This document shows positions 26,304 to 37,345 of a stretch of DNA of 64,000 nucleotides, piece by piece. Within the stretch, counting starts at the first letter, position 1. The number at the start of each line of letters is the position of its first letter. Below the pieces are notes generated by a model, which saw nothing but the letters and a program-made list of their open reading frames with translations, ran no database searches and was not told the origin of the DNA. Source of the stretch: Seonamhaeicola sp. S2-3 (GTDB lineage: Bacteria; Bacteroidota; Bacteroidia; Flavobacteriales; Flavobacteriaceae); assembly GCF_001971785.1 (NCBI RefSeq), contig NZ_CP019389.1, positions 693,001 to 757,000 on the forward strand, given 5' to 3'. Made by a program: the position numbers and the translations under genes.

Positions 26304-28382
26304 ATGAGGAGAATAATTATTTTAATTATGTTTTTGTTTATGTACATTGGGTTTGCTCAAACCAATGACATAGATAGTCTCTCTATAGAATTAGCTTACC
26401 AAACTCAAGACTCTTTAAAAGTAGACACTTCTTTAAAACTTATAAAAGCTCTTTATGAAAATGAAGATTATGATAGAGCTTTAAAATATATTGTACAAAG
26501 TGAAAAACTCTCTAGCAATATAAATTATAATAAAGGAATTGCAGAAATAACTTTTTACAAAGCCTTAATTTATGCTAAAAAAGACGATTACATTAACGCC
26601 TTAAGTGGCTATAACAGAGCTAAAAAATTATTTAAGACTTTACAAGACACGTTAGGAATAGCAAAGGTTAACAATAGTATTGGACTTATTGAGATTAAAC
26701 GTGGTAATTATGCAAAGGGTTTACAATATTCATTAGCCGCTATTAACGAATTAGAAAAACGAAATTTAAGAGAAGATTTAAAACTAGCATACAGTAATTT
26801 GGCCGAAGCTTATAATAATGTTGAGGCTTATGACAAAGCTATTGAGTTTTATGAGAAAGCTTTACTACTTCAAGAACAACTTAATGATTCTATTGGTATA
26901 AATATTTCTAATAGTAATTTGGCAGAATTATATTCTCTTAAAAAGGAACATAGAAAAGCTATTGAATTTTATGAAAAAGTTTTAGCTAACAATAAAAATG
27001 ATTCTGTTAGAGGTAAAATTTACCCAAAATTAGGTGGAGAATATTTAATGTTTAATGATTATGCCAATGCTACAAAATATTTAATACGAGGTTATAACGT
27101 TACTAAACGAAAAAACGATAAACCAAATTTATTAATAGCTTTAAACAATTTAGGTAATTTAAACATTCAACAAAACAGACTAAAAGTTGCAGAGCAACAA
27201 CTATTAGAAGCTGGTACCATTGCCAAAGAACTTGATAATAAACCAGAATTACTAAAACATTACAAGTACATGAAGTCTCTAGATTCTATTAAAAAGAATT
27301 TTGCTAGGGCTTTTGTTTGGCAACGTGAATATTATGATTTAAAAAATAAAATTGATAGAGAAAAAGCTAAAGTTAGTATATCTAGTAAAAATATAAACCT
27401 AAATCTAGACCCTAACTTTGACAAACCCGAAGAACAAAACAACCCCACTGAAACAACAAAAAGCAGTAAAACTGTATTTAGTGATACTAAAAGTGACACT
27501 AAAAATACTGATAAGTTTAAACTGATTTTATATGGGCTATTAGCAGCTCTTGCTATTGTTTCTACCTTTTTAATTTTAATTTATTTAAAACGTAATAGTA
27601 ATATTAAGTACACCCAAGAATTAGAAGAAAAAAATATAAAAATTGAACTTCAAAATAAGGCATTTCAAGAACAAACCAAACATCTTGAAAACATTAACAA
27701 TGTAAAAGATAAATTATTCTCAATTGTATCTCATGATCTTAAAGATTCACTTTCTTCTATTAATGGTTTTATAGAGTTGTTAAGAGATGGTTCTTTATCT
27801 AGAGAAGAGTTTGATAACTTAATACCTGAATTAAGCGAAAATGCAAACAATGCTTCTTTATTACTTTTTAACTTACTTAACTGGTCTAAATCTCAAATGC
27901 AATCATTAGAGCCAAAACCAAGTTTATTTGATGTACAAGAGGTTTTTGAAGATAAATTAAAACTTATTGAACAAAGATTAGAAAGTAAAGGTATTAATTT
28001 AGTAGATCATTCATTAAGAGATTTTGCCTATGCAGACCGCAGTATGTTTGAAATAGTAATTCAAAATCTTTTAGCTAATGCTATAAAATTCTCTAAGAAA
28101 GGAGACACTATCACTATTTCTAACCATATTAGTAATGGCAGCTGTATTGTTAGTATTGCAGATACTGGCATTGGTATTTCTAAAGAAAATTTAGAGAAAC
28201 TTTTCAAAAATAACACCTTTACTACTCCAGGTACTAATAATGAAAAAGGTACTGGTTTAGGACTTTCAATTTGTAAAGAATTGGTAGAACTCAACCATGG
28301 TAAAATTTGGGTTGAAAGCACTTTAAATGTAGGAACTACTTTCTACGTGCAATTACCTAAATCAAGACCCGAAGATGCTTAA
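26304..28382 (+). CDS. TPR-containing sensor histidine kinase
   Basis: The 692-residue membrane kinase has a signal-like N-terminus (hydrophobic run then GFAQ), a periplasmic tetratricopeptide array at about 60-330 (repeats such as AKVNNSIGLIEIKRGNYAKGL, LAEAYNNVEAYDKAIEFYEKAL, LAELYSLKKEHRKAIEFYEKVL), one membrane segment at about 405-428, a short coiled coil, a HisKA domain with phospho-acceptor His477 in IVSHDLKDSLSSINGF, and a HATPase_c domain (NLLANAIKFS, DTGIGIS, GTGLGLSICKEL). No response regulator lies beside it, so it is an orphan here. It is separated from argS by a long leader with repeated motifs. Confidence 0.94.
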   Translation: MRRIIILIMFLFMYIGFAQTNDIDSLSIELAYQTQDSLKVDTSLKLIKALYENEDYDRALKYIVQSEKLSSNINYNKGIAEITFYKALIYAKKDDYINALSGYNRAKKLFKTLQDTLGIAKVNNSIGLIEIKRGNYAKGLQYSLAAINELEKRNLREDLKLAYSNLAEAYNNVEAYDKAIEFYEKALLLQEQLNDSIGINISNSNLAELYSLKKEHRKAIEFYEKVLANNKNDSVRGKIYPKLGGEYLMFNDYANATKYLIRGYNVTKRKNDKPNLLIALNNLGNLNIQQNRLKVAEQQLLEAGTIAKELDNKPELLKHYKYMKSLDSIKKNFARAFVWQREYYDLKNKIDREKAKVSISSKNINLNLDPNFDKPEEQNNPTETTKSSKTVFSDTKSDTKNTDKFKLILYGLLAALAIVSTFLILIYLKRNSNIKYTQELEEKNIKIELQNKAFQEQTKHLENINNVKDKLFSIVSHDLKDSLSSINGFIELLRDGSLSREEFDNLIPELSENANNASLLLFNLLNWSKSQMQSLEPKPSLFDVQEVFEDKLKLIEQRLESKGINLVDHSLRDFAYADRSMFEIVIQNLLANAIKFSKKGDTITISNHISNGSCIVSIADTGIGISKENLEKLFKNNTFTTPGTNNEKGTGLGLSICKELVELNHGKIWVESTLNVGTTFYVQLPKSRPEDA

Positions 28383-28421
28383 AATAAGCTAATTTCTTAA
28401 AGACTTTTTAACTTTACTTTT

Positions 28422-29366
28422 CTAATTTAAACTCTGCTTAGGTAAAAACACCTCAGCCATCATACATCTAGCACTACCACCGCCACAAGTTTCAATAGTA
28501 TCTAAAGAACTTGAAATAATTGGACAATGTTTTTCTATTTGCGTTATTTGATGGGGTGTTAAGCAATTATATGCAGCTTGACTCATTACTAAATACAACT
28601 TATTATTTGCTCCTTGTACCTGCAACATATTTCCAGCAAAACTGTTTACTTGATTTTCTGTTATTGCTATAATATCTTTATTGGTTTCTTTTAAATGCTT
28701 TACAACATTTTTCCGTTCTTTTTTATCATCAATAGCATCTAAACAAATTACTGCAAAGGTTTCTGCTATGCACATCATAACATTGGTATGATAAATTGCT
28801 TTTCGCTCTCCTTTTACTGTTTGGTTAGCAGTAAATACAATAGGAGTATATTCAAAATCTTCACAGAATTCAATAAATAAATCTTCATCTGCTCTTGGAG
28901 ACAATGCACAATAGGCTTTTCTATTTACTCTATCTAAAATAATACTTCCTGTTCCTTCAAGAAAAATATCTTCTTCTTCGGCAGATGTGTAATCTACTAT
29001 GTGCTCTATTAAAAAACCATTATCTTCTAATACATTTAAAATATCTTCTCTACGTTCATGTCTTCTATTTTCTGCAAACATAGGGTATATGGCAACCGTA
29101 CCATCTTCATGAAAAGAAATCCAATTATTTGGAAATATAGAATCTGGTGTATCAAAATCATCAGTATCTGAAACTACTATAACATTAACGCCAAAAGATT
29201 TAAGTTTTTCAACATAAGCATCAAATTCTTGTTGTGCTTTTTGATTTACTGAGTTTGGTAATACATTATTAATATCTTTTTGGTAGTAGTTATTTACTGC
29301 TGTTTGCTCATTCATCCTAAAACTAACCGGACGAATCATTAAAATAGTATTAGTTGTTTGTTTCAT
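28422..29366 (-). CDS. ctlX: CtlX-type citrulline utilization hydrolase
   Basis: The 314-residue member of the guanidino-group-modifying (amidinotransferase/arginine-deiminase fold) superfamily matches CtlX: IRPVSFRMNEQTAVNNYYQ, DSIFPNNWISFHEDG, YPMFAENRRHERR, FLEGTGSIILDR, AYCALSPRADE, MMCIAET and a C-terminal catalytic Cys in CGGGSARCMMAEVFLP. CtlX in Francisella hydrolyses citrulline to ornithine, CO2 and ammonia; the substrate here is inferred. It follows a DDAH-like gene by 1 bp, so both are one transcript and may act in sequence. Confidence 0.88.
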   Translation of the reverse strand: MKQTTNTILMIRPVSFRMNEQTAVNNYYQKDINNVLPNSVNQKAQQEFDAYVEKLKSFGVNVIVVSDTDDFDTPDSIFPNNWISFHEDGTVAIYPMFAENRRHERREDILNVLEDNGFLIEHIVDYTSAEEEDIFLEGTGSIILDRVNRKAYCALSPRADEDLFIEFCEDFEYTPIVFTANQTVKGERKAIYHTNVMMCIAETFAVICLDAIDDKKERKNVVKHLKETNKDIIAITENQVNSFAGNMLQVQGANNKLYLVMSQAAYNCLTPHQITQIEKHCPIISSSLDTIETCGGGSARCMMAEVFLPKQSLN

Positions 29367-29367
29367 T

Positions 29368-30279
29368 TTAATCTCTAATTAAGGGTAATGTGGTACAACG
29401 CAAGAGCCCTTCTTGTTTTCCTATTTCATGATAAGGAACTTCTTCAACAGTAAAGCCTTGTTTACGCAACCAATTATTTAACCGAGTAAAGTTTTTTTCT
29501 GAAATAATAACATCTTCTGAAATTGAAAATATATTGCTATACATTTGGTACATTTCATATTTAGTTATTTCAAATATATTTTCTTTTCCAAAGAAATTAA
29601 CAAGCCAATTGTATTCGCTTTCAACTAAAAATCCGTTTTTGTGAATAATAGCTTTATCCTTCCCTATTGGTTGAAAACAACAATCTAAATGCAATGCATT
29701 TTCTTTAGGGTTTGTATTAGATTTTCTTAGTTCAAAAGCTTTTATTTTTTTATTTGGAAACAAATCTTTAATAGCATGTACGGCTTGTATATTTGTTCTT
29801 GCGGTAATGATATCTGGATAGTCTGCTCCTGTATAAGTGCCTATAAAAATGTAGTCATTCCATGGCATAACATCGCCTCCTTCAACATGACACTCATCTG
29901 GTAAAATAATTCTATTTTCACCTTCTATTTTATTCCAAACATATCTTATAGCTTCTATCTCTTTATCTCTATCAGGTAATATATTGGCTTTAATGATTTT
30001 ATCTTCAACAACAAAAGCAATGTCTCTAGAAAAAATTTGGTTACAATTTTTTAACACATCTGGTCTGTAAACTGTAACATCATATTTTTTTAGAACTTCT
30101 GCAACAGCTTCCATTTCTAAAATCATATCAGCTTCTTTAGGATAAGTGCCCGCTAATACATGCTGAATGCTTTTAGGGTCGTAGCAATCTTCAACTTTAG
30201 GTGTTGGTCCGCAGCTTTTTGCCGTTCCTAAAACAACTGCTCTTAACCTTGAGGTTTCATTTTGAATATTTAACTTCAT
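29368..30279 (-). CDS. DDAH/arginine-deiminase-like amidinohydrolase
   Basis: The 303-residue enzyme of the amidinotransferase fold has LRAVVLGTAKSCGPTP, SRDIAFVVEDKII, HVEGGDVMPW (acidic catalytic region), ALHLDCCFQPIG (catalytic His) and the C-terminal Cys in GLLRCTTLPLIRD. These fit dimethylarginine dimethylaminohydrolase/arginine deiminase-like hydrolases; glycine amidinotransferase is a less likely alternative. The probable reaction is hydrolysis of a guanidino group to citrulline, feeding the CtlX gene directly downstream. Confidence 0.85.
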   Translation of the reverse strand: MKLNIQNETSRLRAVVLGTAKSCGPTPKVEDCYDPKSIQHVLAGTYPKEADMILEMEAVAEVLKKYDVTVYRPDVLKNCNQIFSRDIAFVVEDKIIKANILPDRDKEIEAIRYVWNKIEGENRIILPDECHVEGGDVMPWNDYIFIGTYTGADYPDIITARTNIQAVHAIKDLFPNKKIKAFELRKSNTNPKENALHLDCCFQPIGKDKAIIHKNGFLVESEYNWLVNFFGKENIFEITKYEMYQMYSNIFSISEDVIISEKNFTRLNNWLRKQGFTVEEVPYHEIGKQEGLLRCTTLPLIRD

Positions 30280-30361
30280 ATAAAAGCTAATTTAAAATTC
30301 AAATCTAAGCATAAAAAACAATTCTTTGAATTATTCTTAAAAAAAACCCTAAAAAAAAGAA

Positions 30362-30387
30362 AAGCTTTATGAAAATTCATAAAGCTT
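30362..30387 (-). terminator. terminator of gltA
   Basis: 12-bp stem AAGCTTTATGAA/TTCATAAAGCTT with a 2-base centre, followed on the minus strand by a T-rich run. It lies 27 bp after the gltA stop. Confidence 0.8.
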
Positions 30388-30413
30388 AACAATTATTTAA
30401 AAATAATTAAATA

Positions 30414-31700
30414 TTATCTCTTTTCTATTGGCACAAAACTTCTTTCAGTTTCACCAATATAAAGTTGTCTTGGTCTTCCAATTGGCTCTTTACGTAAACG
30501 CATTTCTCTCCATTGTGCAATCCATCCTGGTAAACGCCCTAAAGCGAACATTACGGTGAACATTTCTACAGGAATTCCCATGGCTCTGTATATAATTCCA
30601 GAATAGAAATCTACATTTGGGTATAATTTTCTATCAATAAAATACTGATCTTCTAAAGCTTCTTTTTCTAATCCTTTAGCTACTTCTAAAACAGGGTCTA
30701 CAACACCTAAATCTGATAAAACCTCATCTGCTGCTTTCTTTATGATTCGGGCACGAGGATCGAAATTTTTATAAACTCTATGACCAAATCCCATTAAACG
30801 GAATGGGTCATTTTTATCTTTGGCCTTAGCCATGTATTTTTTTGTATCACCTCCATCAGCTTTTATAGCTTCTAGCATTTCAAGTACTGCTTGGTTGGCT
30901 CCACCATGAAGTGGCCCCCACAAGGCAGAGATTCCTGAAGCTAAAGAAACAAACAATCCTGCGCGTGACGAACCAGCGATTCTTACTGTTGAAGTAGAAC
31001 AGTTTTGTTCATGATCTGCATGTAGAATTAATAATTTATCTAAAGCATCTACATAAATTTTGTTGTTTTCAAATTTATGGTTTGGTTTAGAAAACATCAT
31101 TTTTAAGATATTTTCTACATAGCCTAAACTATCATCTCCATAATCTAAAGGTAAGCCTTGTTTTTTTCGCATAGTCCATGCTACTAATACAGGCATTTTC
31201 CCCATAATTTTTACGATGGCATTATACATCTCTTCTTCTGATTCTACATTTACAGAAGAAGGATTAAACGCTGTTAAAGCACTAGTTAAAGATGATAAAA
31301 CCCCCATTGGGTGTGCGGCTTTTGGAAAAGCATCTAAAATTTTATGCACATCCTCATCTACTATAGAGTTCTTTTTTATGTCACTATGAAATTTCTCAAG
31401 CTGATCTTTTGTTGGCAATTCTCCAAAAATTAACAGATAAGCTACTTCTAAAAAGTCTGCTTTTTCAGCTAATTCTTCAATAGAATATCCTCGGTATCTT
31501 AAAATTCCTTTTTCACCATCTAAAAACGTAATAGCACTTTCACAAGACCCTGTATTTTTATATCCAGAATCTAAGGTTATTATACCATTAGTAGCTGCTC
31601 TAAGGCTTTTAATATCTATTGCAACTTCTTTTTCCGTTCCTTCAACTAAAGGAAATTCATATTTTTTTCCATCAATTTCAATGGTTGCAGTATTTGCCAT
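30414..31700 (-). CDS. gltA: citrate synthase
   Basis: First step of the TCA cycle: acetyl-CoA plus oxaloacetate to citrate. I choose the ATG at 31700 (MANTATIEIDGKKY); the longer form adds 15 non-family residues. The 428-residue type II enzyme has the active-site blocks HADHEQNCSTSTVR, GFGHRVYKNFDPRA and PNVDFYSGI (catalytic His, His, Asp), with a C-terminal PIGRPRQLYIGE. It has its own terminator at each end, so it appears to be transcribed alone or from a gltA-specific promoter. Confidence 0.98.
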   Translation of the reverse strand: MANTATIEIDGKKYEFPLVEGTEKEVAIDIKSLRAATNGIITLDSGYKNTGSCESAITFLDGEKGILRYRGYSIEELAEKADFLEVAYLLIFGELPTKDQLEKFHSDIKKNSIVDEDVHKILDAFPKAAHPMGVLSSLTSALTAFNPSSVNVESEEEMYNAIVKIMGKMPVLVAWTMRKKQGLPLDYGDDSLGYVENILKMMFSKPNHKFENNKIYVDALDKLLILHADHEQNCSTSTVRIAGSSRAGLFVSLASGISALWGPLHGGANQAVLEMLEAIKADGGDTKKYMAKAKDKNDPFRLMGFGHRVYKNFDPRARIIKKAADEVLSDLGVVDPVLEVAKGLEKEALEDQYFIDRKLYPNVDFYSGIIYRAMGIPVEMFTVMFALGRLPGWIAQWREMRLRKEPIGRPRQLYIGETERSFVPIEKR

Positions 31701-31826
31701 AAGTTTAAGTAATTTATTTTGTTTAAGCGGAATGCTAAAATACAAAAAAAGCCCTTATTTTTAAAAGCTATTCTTCTATGTTATTAATGAATTTAGCTAT
31801 ATCTAAAATTAATAATAAATAAAAAA

Positions 31827-31848
31827 GCGATTATTAAACAATAATCGC
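31827..31848 (-). terminator. terminator of eno
   Basis: 9-bp stem GCGATTATT/AATAATCGC with loop AAAC and A/T runs on both sides (31821-31826 and 31850-31856). It lies 30 bp after the eno stop. Confidence 0.85.
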
Positions 31849-31877
31849 CTTTTTTTGAAAATTTTATAATTGTTTTT

Positions 31878-33185
<1,308 letters not shown>

Positions 33186-33199
33186 TTAATTTAATACTT

Positions 33200-33207
33200 C
33201 AAATTTA
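33200..33207 (-). promoter_or_regulatory. candidate -7 element of eno
   Basis: Minus strand TAAATTTG (33207-33200) fits TAnnTTTG, about 33 bp before the ATG. No matching TTTG -33 element was seen. Confidence 0.35.
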
Positions 33208-33279
33208 CGGTTAAATCTTGTCTTTTTTTAGTTGTTTTTAAAGAATTTATAAAATTAACCTCTATAACGTTTTAGTAAA

Positions 33280-33319
33280 ATATAAGCCTTTAAAAAATTA
33301 ATTTTTTAAAGGCTTATAT
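33280..33319 (-). terminator. terminator of carA
   Basis: A perfect 20-bp inverted repeat (ATATAAGCCTTTAAAAAATT and its complement) centred at 33299/33300, 4 bp after the carA stop; the strong stem carries A/T-rich ends usable in both directions. Confidence 0.85.
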
Positions 33320-33322
33320 TAA

Positions 33323-34429
33323 TTATTTTTGTTTAATATTTTCTATAAATTGATCAAATAGATAAGACGAATCATGTGGTCCTGGACTTGCTTCTGGATG
33401 ATATTGAACCGAAAACACATTTTTGTTTTTCATTGCTAATCCTGCTACTGTATCATCATTAAGGTGAACATGAGTAACTTCTAATTCAGCATTAGCTTCC
33501 GTCTCTTCCCTATTAACAGCAAAACCATGGTTTTGAGATGTGATCTCTCCTTTTCCTGTTTTAAGGTTTTTTACCGGATGATTAATTCCTCTGTGTCCAT
33601 TATACATTTTATAAGTTGAAACCCCATTAGCTATTGCTATAACTTGATGTCCTAAACAAATACCAAATAAAGGTAAATCTCTTTTAATAATTTCTTTTGC
33701 TATATTTTGAGCATCTACCAATGGTTCTGGATCTCCAGGACCATTAGATAAGAAGTATCCGTCTGGATTAAATGCTTCTAAATCTTCAAACTTAGAGTTG
33801 TATGGAAAAACTTTTATATAGCAATCTCTACTAGCTATATTTCTTAAGATATTTTTCTTTATTCCTAAATCTAATGCTGCAACTTTGTAAGTTGCATTTT
33901 CATCTCCATAGTAATAAGGTTCTTTTGTTGATACTTTTGAAGCCAACTCTAAACCTTCCATACTAGGTGTTTCTGCTAATTGCTTTTTTAAGCCTTCAAC
34001 ATTATCAATATCTGTACTAATTACAGCATTCATAGCACCATGGTCTCTTATATAACTAACCAAAGCTCTAGTATCAACATCAGAAATAGCTAAAAGATTA
34101 TTTTTTTCTAAAAATTTTTCTAATGAACTATCTGCTGAGTCTCTAGAATAATCATAACTGAAGTTTTTAACTATTAACCCCGCTATTTTTATTGAATCTG
34201 ATTCAACTTCATCTTCATTAGTTCCATAATTACCAATATGTGCATTGGTAGCCACCATTAATTGCCCAAAATATGATGGGTCTGTAAAAATTTCTTGGTA
34301 ACCCGTCATTCCTGTATTGAAACACACCTCTCCAAAGGCGGTTCCTTGTTTATTCCCTACCGCTTTACCGTAAAAAATAGTCCCATCTGCTAAAAGAATG
34401 ATGGCGTCTTGCTTTTTTTGATATTTCAT
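33323..34429 (-). CDS. carA: carbamoyl-phosphate synthase small subunit
   Basis: Glutaminase subunit that delivers ammonia to CarB for carbamoyl phosphate, feeding pyrimidine and arginine synthesis. The start chosen is the ATG at 34429 (MKYQKKQDAIILLADG). The 368-residue product has GYQEIFTDPSYFGQ, GLIVKNFSYDYSR, NGPGDPEPL, the class I amidotransferase Cys in LFGICLGHQ and the His-Glu pair in VQYHPEASPGPHD. carB is not in the window. It lies just after the ribosomal cluster but has separate terminators on both sides. Confidence 0.98.
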   Translation of the reverse strand: MKYQKKQDAIILLADGTIFYGKAVGNKQGTAFGEVCFNTGMTGYQEIFTDPSYFGQLMVATNAHIGNYGTNEDEVESDSIKIAGLIVKNFSYDYSRDSADSSLEKFLEKNNLLAISDVDTRALVSYIRDHGAMNAVISTDIDNVEGLKKQLAETPSMEGLELASKVSTKEPYYYGDENATYKVAALDLGIKKNILRNIASRDCYIKVFPYNSKFEDLEAFNPDGYFLSNGPGDPEPLVDAQNIAKEIIKRDLPLFGICLGHQVIAIANGVSTYKMYNGHRGINHPVKNLKTGKGEITSQNHGFAVNREETEANAELEVTHVHLNDDTVAGLAMKNKNVFSVQYHPEASPGPHDSSYLFDQFIENIKQK

Positions 34430-34469
34430 GTTTTCAATAAAAAAGTTTTGCAAAATTGCATAAAAAAAA

Positions 34470-34492
34470 GGATAAACTAAAATAGTTTATCC
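34470..34492 (-). terminator. terminator of the ribosomal cluster (after rplQ)
   Basis: Stem GGATAAACTA/TAGTTTATCC with loop AAA, followed on the minus strand by a T-run (34469-34462). It lies 26 bp after the rplQ stop. Confidence 0.85.
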
Positions 34493-34518
34493 TTTATATA
34501 TTAAATGCTTATTAACAT

Positions 34519-35001
34519 TTATTCTTCCTCTTCGTTAGTTGAAGTATTCTTATTTTCTACAGGTGGAGTAGGAACAGTTGTTGACTTACCTCTTCTACTT
34601 CTTCTTGTAGTTTTCTTTTTAGGTTTACCAGCATTATAGATTTCATTATAATCTACTAGCTCTATCATTGCCATATCAGCGTTATCACCTAGCCTATTTC
34701 CTAACTTAATGATTCTTGTGTAACCACCTGGTCTATCACCAACTTTAACAGCTACATCTCTGAACAACTCTGTAACAGCTTCTTTTTGTCTTAATTTACT
34801 AAAAACAAGACGTCTGTTATGTGTTGTATCTACCTTAGATTTAGTTACTAAAGGCTCTACAAATTGTTTTAAAGCTTTTGCTTTTGCAACAGTTGTATTA
34901 ATACGCTTGTGCTCTATTAAAGAACAAGCCATATTTGCTAACATTGCCTTTCTGTGAGCTGTCTGTCTACCTAAATGGTTGAATTTTTTTCCGTGTCTCA
35001 T
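34519..35001 (-). CDS. rplQ: 50S ribosomal protein L17
   Basis: L17, bound near the polypeptide exit tunnel region of the large subunit. Core residues 1-118 have [38 protein letters not shown]-type helix and the [20 protein letters not shown] motif. The 160-residue length is longer than the roughly 120-130 of many bacteria. The extra C-terminus is basic then acidic ([13 protein letters not shown] ... NTSTNEEEE), probably disordered; such tails are common in Bacteroidota. It is the last gene of the alpha operon. Confidence 0.98.
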   Translation of the reverse strand: MRHGKKFNHLGRQTAHRKAMLANMACSLIEHKRINTTVAKAKALKQFVEPLVTKSKVDTTHNRRLVFSKLRQKEAVTELFRDVAVKVGDRPGGYTRIIKLGNRLGDNADMAMIELVDYNEIYNAGKPKKKTTRRSRRGKSTTVPTPPVENKNTSTNEEEE

Positions 35002-35071
35002 GACCTTTGTTTTAAACCTCTATCTTGCTACTACACTCATTTGAGGAGCAAATTATAAAGGAGTTGATTAT

Positions 35072-36064
35072 TTAATCTTTATCTAATTTATATTTACTTA
35101 AATCCATTCCGAAACTTAAACCTTTAACACTTACAAGCTCTTCTAGCTCTGTTAAAGACTTTTTACCAAAGTTTCTAAATTTCATTAAATCGTTTTTATT
35201 GAATGACACTAAATCTCCTAAAGTATCTACTTCTGCTGCTTTTAAACAATTAAGTGCACGCACAGATAAGTCCATATCTATTAACTTGGTTTTAAGCAAC
35301 TGGCGCATATGTAATGATTCTTCATCATATGTTTCAGTTTGTGCAATCTCATCTGCTTCAAGCGTAATTCTCTCATCAGAGAATAACATAAAGTGGTGTA
35401 TTAACGTTTTAGCAGCTTCTGTTAAAGCATCTTGAGGTGTAATAGAACCATCGGTAATGATTTCAAAAACTAATTTTTCATAATCAGTTTTTTGTTCTAC
35501 ACGGTAATTTTCAATGCTATATTTAACATTTTTTATTGGTGTATAAACAGAATCTGTAAAGATAGTTCCTACTGGAGCAGCAGCTTTTTTATTTTCTTCT
35601 GCAGGCACATAACCTCTACCTTTTTCTATAGTAATTTCAAAATTAAGATTTACTTTAGGATCTAAGTTACAAATAACTAACTCTGTATTTAACACTTGAA
35701 ATCCTGATATAAACTTCTGAAAATCACCTGCTGTAATTCTTTCTTGACCAGAAATTGAAATTGAAACAGATTCATTGTCAATATCATCTATTTGTCTTTT
35801 AAAACGAACTTGTTTTAAATTTAGAATAATTTCTGTAACATCTTCAACCACACCCTCTATTGCAGAAAATTCATGGTCTACACCCTCAATTCTTACTGAA
35901 GTTATTGCAAAACCTTCTAATGATGAAAGTAATACTCTTCTTAATGCATTACCAACTGTTAATCCGTAACCAGGTTCTAAAGGTCTGAATTCGAATTTAC
36001 CTTCGAAATCAGTAGAATCAATCATGATTACTTTGTCGGGCTTTTGGAAATTAAATACTGCCAT
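35072..36064 (-). CDS. rpoA: RNA polymerase alpha subunit
   Basis: Assembly scaffold of RNA polymerase and contact for UP elements and activators. The 330-residue product has the N-terminal dimerisation domain ([46 protein letters not shown]), a linker and the C-terminal DNA-binding domain ([38 protein letters not shown]). Both domains are intact. It lies between rpsD and rplQ, as in most bacteria. Confidence 0.99.
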   Translation of the reverse strand: MAVFNFQKPDKVIMIDSTDFEGKFEFRPLEPGYGLTVGNALRRVLLSSLEGFAITSVRIEGVDHEFSAIEGVVEDVTEIILNLKQVRFKRQIDDIDNESVSISISGQERITAGDFQKFISGFQVLNTELVICNLDPKVNLNFEITIEKGRGYVPAEENKKAAAPVGTIFTDSVYTPIKNVKYSIENYRVEQKTDYEKLVFEIITDGSITPQDALTEAAKTLIHHFMLFSDERITLEADEIAQTETYDEESLHMRQLLKTKLIDMDLSVRALNCLKAAEVDTLGDLVSFNKNDLMKFRNFGKKSLTELEELVSVKGLSFGMDLSKYKLDKD

Positions 36065-36164
36065 AATGTTTTTTCTTCGTTTTAATTGTTATTCAGTTGC
36101 GCGGTTTATAAGTTTGAAGAAGAACCTATGAACCCTTTGGCTAAATACCAATATGATTAATTTA

Positions 36165-36770
36165 TTATTTAGAGTATAATTCGACGATGAATTGCTCGTT
36201 AATATTTTCTGGAATTTGAATTCTAGCAGGTACAGAAACGTAAGTACCTTCTTTTGTATCATTATTCCAAGTAATCCACTCATAAACATGAGAAGAATTT
36301 GCTAGCGAATTTTGAATAACTTCTAAAGATTTTGATTTTTCTCTTACAGCAACAACATCTCCTGCTTTTAATTGGTAAGATGGTATATTTACTAATTTAC
36401 CATTTACGGTGATGTGTCTGTGAGATACTAATTGTCTTGCAGCACTTCTAGATGGAGCAATTCCCATACGAAATACTACATTATCTAATCTAGATTCACA
36501 AAGTTGTAATAATACCTCACCAGTAATTCCTTGTGCTGCTCTTGCTTTTTTAAATAATCCTCTGAATTGACGCTCTAAAATACCATAAGTATATTTAGCT
36601 TTTTGCTTTTCTGCTAATTGAATAGCGTATTCAGATTTTTTCCCACGTCTTCTGTTGTTTCCGTGTTGACCTGGAGGATAATTTCTTTTTTCAAAAGATT
36701 TATCTTCTCCAAAAATAGCTTCTCCAAATTTACGAGCTATTTTAGTTTTAGGACCAGTATATCTTGCCAT
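36165..36770 (-). CDS. rpsD: 30S ribosomal protein S4
   Basis: Primary 16S-binding protein of the small subunit, involved in assembly and decoding accuracy. The 201-residue product starts [21 protein letters not shown], has [32 protein letters not shown], an S4 domain ([32 protein letters not shown]) and ends [10 protein letters not shown]. The N-terminal zinc-type Cys motif found in some S4 proteins is absent. A terminator and a possible promoter precede it (after rpsK), so rpsD-rpoA-rplQ may be separately transcribed. Confidence 0.99.
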   Translation of the reverse strand: MARYTGPKTKIARKFGEAIFGEDKSFEKRNYPPGQHGNNRRRGKKSEYAIQLAEKQKAKYTYGILERQFRGLFKKARAAQGITGEVLLQLCESRLDNVVFRMGIAPSRSAARQLVSHRHITVNGKLVNIPSYQLKAGDVVAVREKSKSLEVIQNSLANSSHVYEWITWNNDTKEGTYVSVPARIQIPENINEQFIVELYSK

Positions 36771-36875
36771 TTTAATTTGTTTTAAGAGTGGTTATGAATT
36801 AAGGTCTTAATCTTATCCTTCGATAACCATATTATCTCTTGTTGATACTTGTTTTAATTAAATTTTTTCAGTTTG

Positions 36876-36883
36876 CAAATGTA
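36876..36883 (-). promoter_or_regulatory. possible -7 element before rpsD
   Basis: Minus strand TACATTTG (36883-36876) fits TAnnTTTG; it lies right behind the rpsK terminator and about 106 bp before the rpsD ATG. No clear -33 TTTG. Confidence 0.3.
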
Positions 36884-36888
36884 TGCAA

Positions 36889-36927
36889 AAAATTAACATC
36901 ATCTGAGTAACAGATGATATTAATTTT
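36889..36927 (-). terminator. terminator between rpsK and rpsD
   Basis: 8+8 bp stem with one mismatch (AAAATTAA-c-ATCATCTG / CAGATGAT-a-TTAATTTT), loop AGTAA, then TTTTTTG on the minus strand; located in the 185-bp gap after rpsK. Confidence 0.65.
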
Positions 36928-36955
36928 ATTTTATTCTAAAGATAAGTTGTATATA

Positions 36956-37339
36956 TTATACTCTTCTTCTTTTTGGAGGTCTACATCCGTTATGTGGTAA
37001 TGGAGTAACATCAATAATTTCTGTTACTTCAATACCTGCATTATGTATAGATCTAATAGCAGATTCTCTACCGTTACCAGGACCTTTTACATATACTTTT
37101 ACTTTTTTCAATCCTGCTTCTTGAGCTACAGCAGCAGCATCTTCAGCAGCTAATTGAGCAGCGTAAGGGGTGTTTTTCTTAGATCCTCTAAATCCCATCT
37201 TACCAGCAGATGACCATGAGATAACATCGCCTTTTTTGTTGGTAAGAGATATAATGATATTATTGAAAGAAGCTGTAATATGTGCTTCACCAATTGCGTC
37301 AATAACAACTTTACGTTTTTTACTACTTGTCTTTGCCAT
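36956..37339 (-). CDS. rpsK: 30S ribosomal protein S11
   Basis: S11 of the small-subunit platform, contacting mRNA near the E site. The 127-residue product has [90 protein letters not shown]. The basic N-terminal tail and length are standard. It follows rpsM by 6 bp and precedes a terminator-containing gap. Confidence 0.99.
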   Translation of the reverse strand: MAKTSSKKRKVVIDAIGEAHITASFNNIIISLTNKKGDVISWSSAGKMGFRGSKKNTPYAAQLAAEDAAAVAQEAGLKKVKVYVKGPGNGRESAIRSIHNAGIEVTEIIDVTPLPHNGCRPPKRRRV

Positions 37340-37345
37340 AATAAA

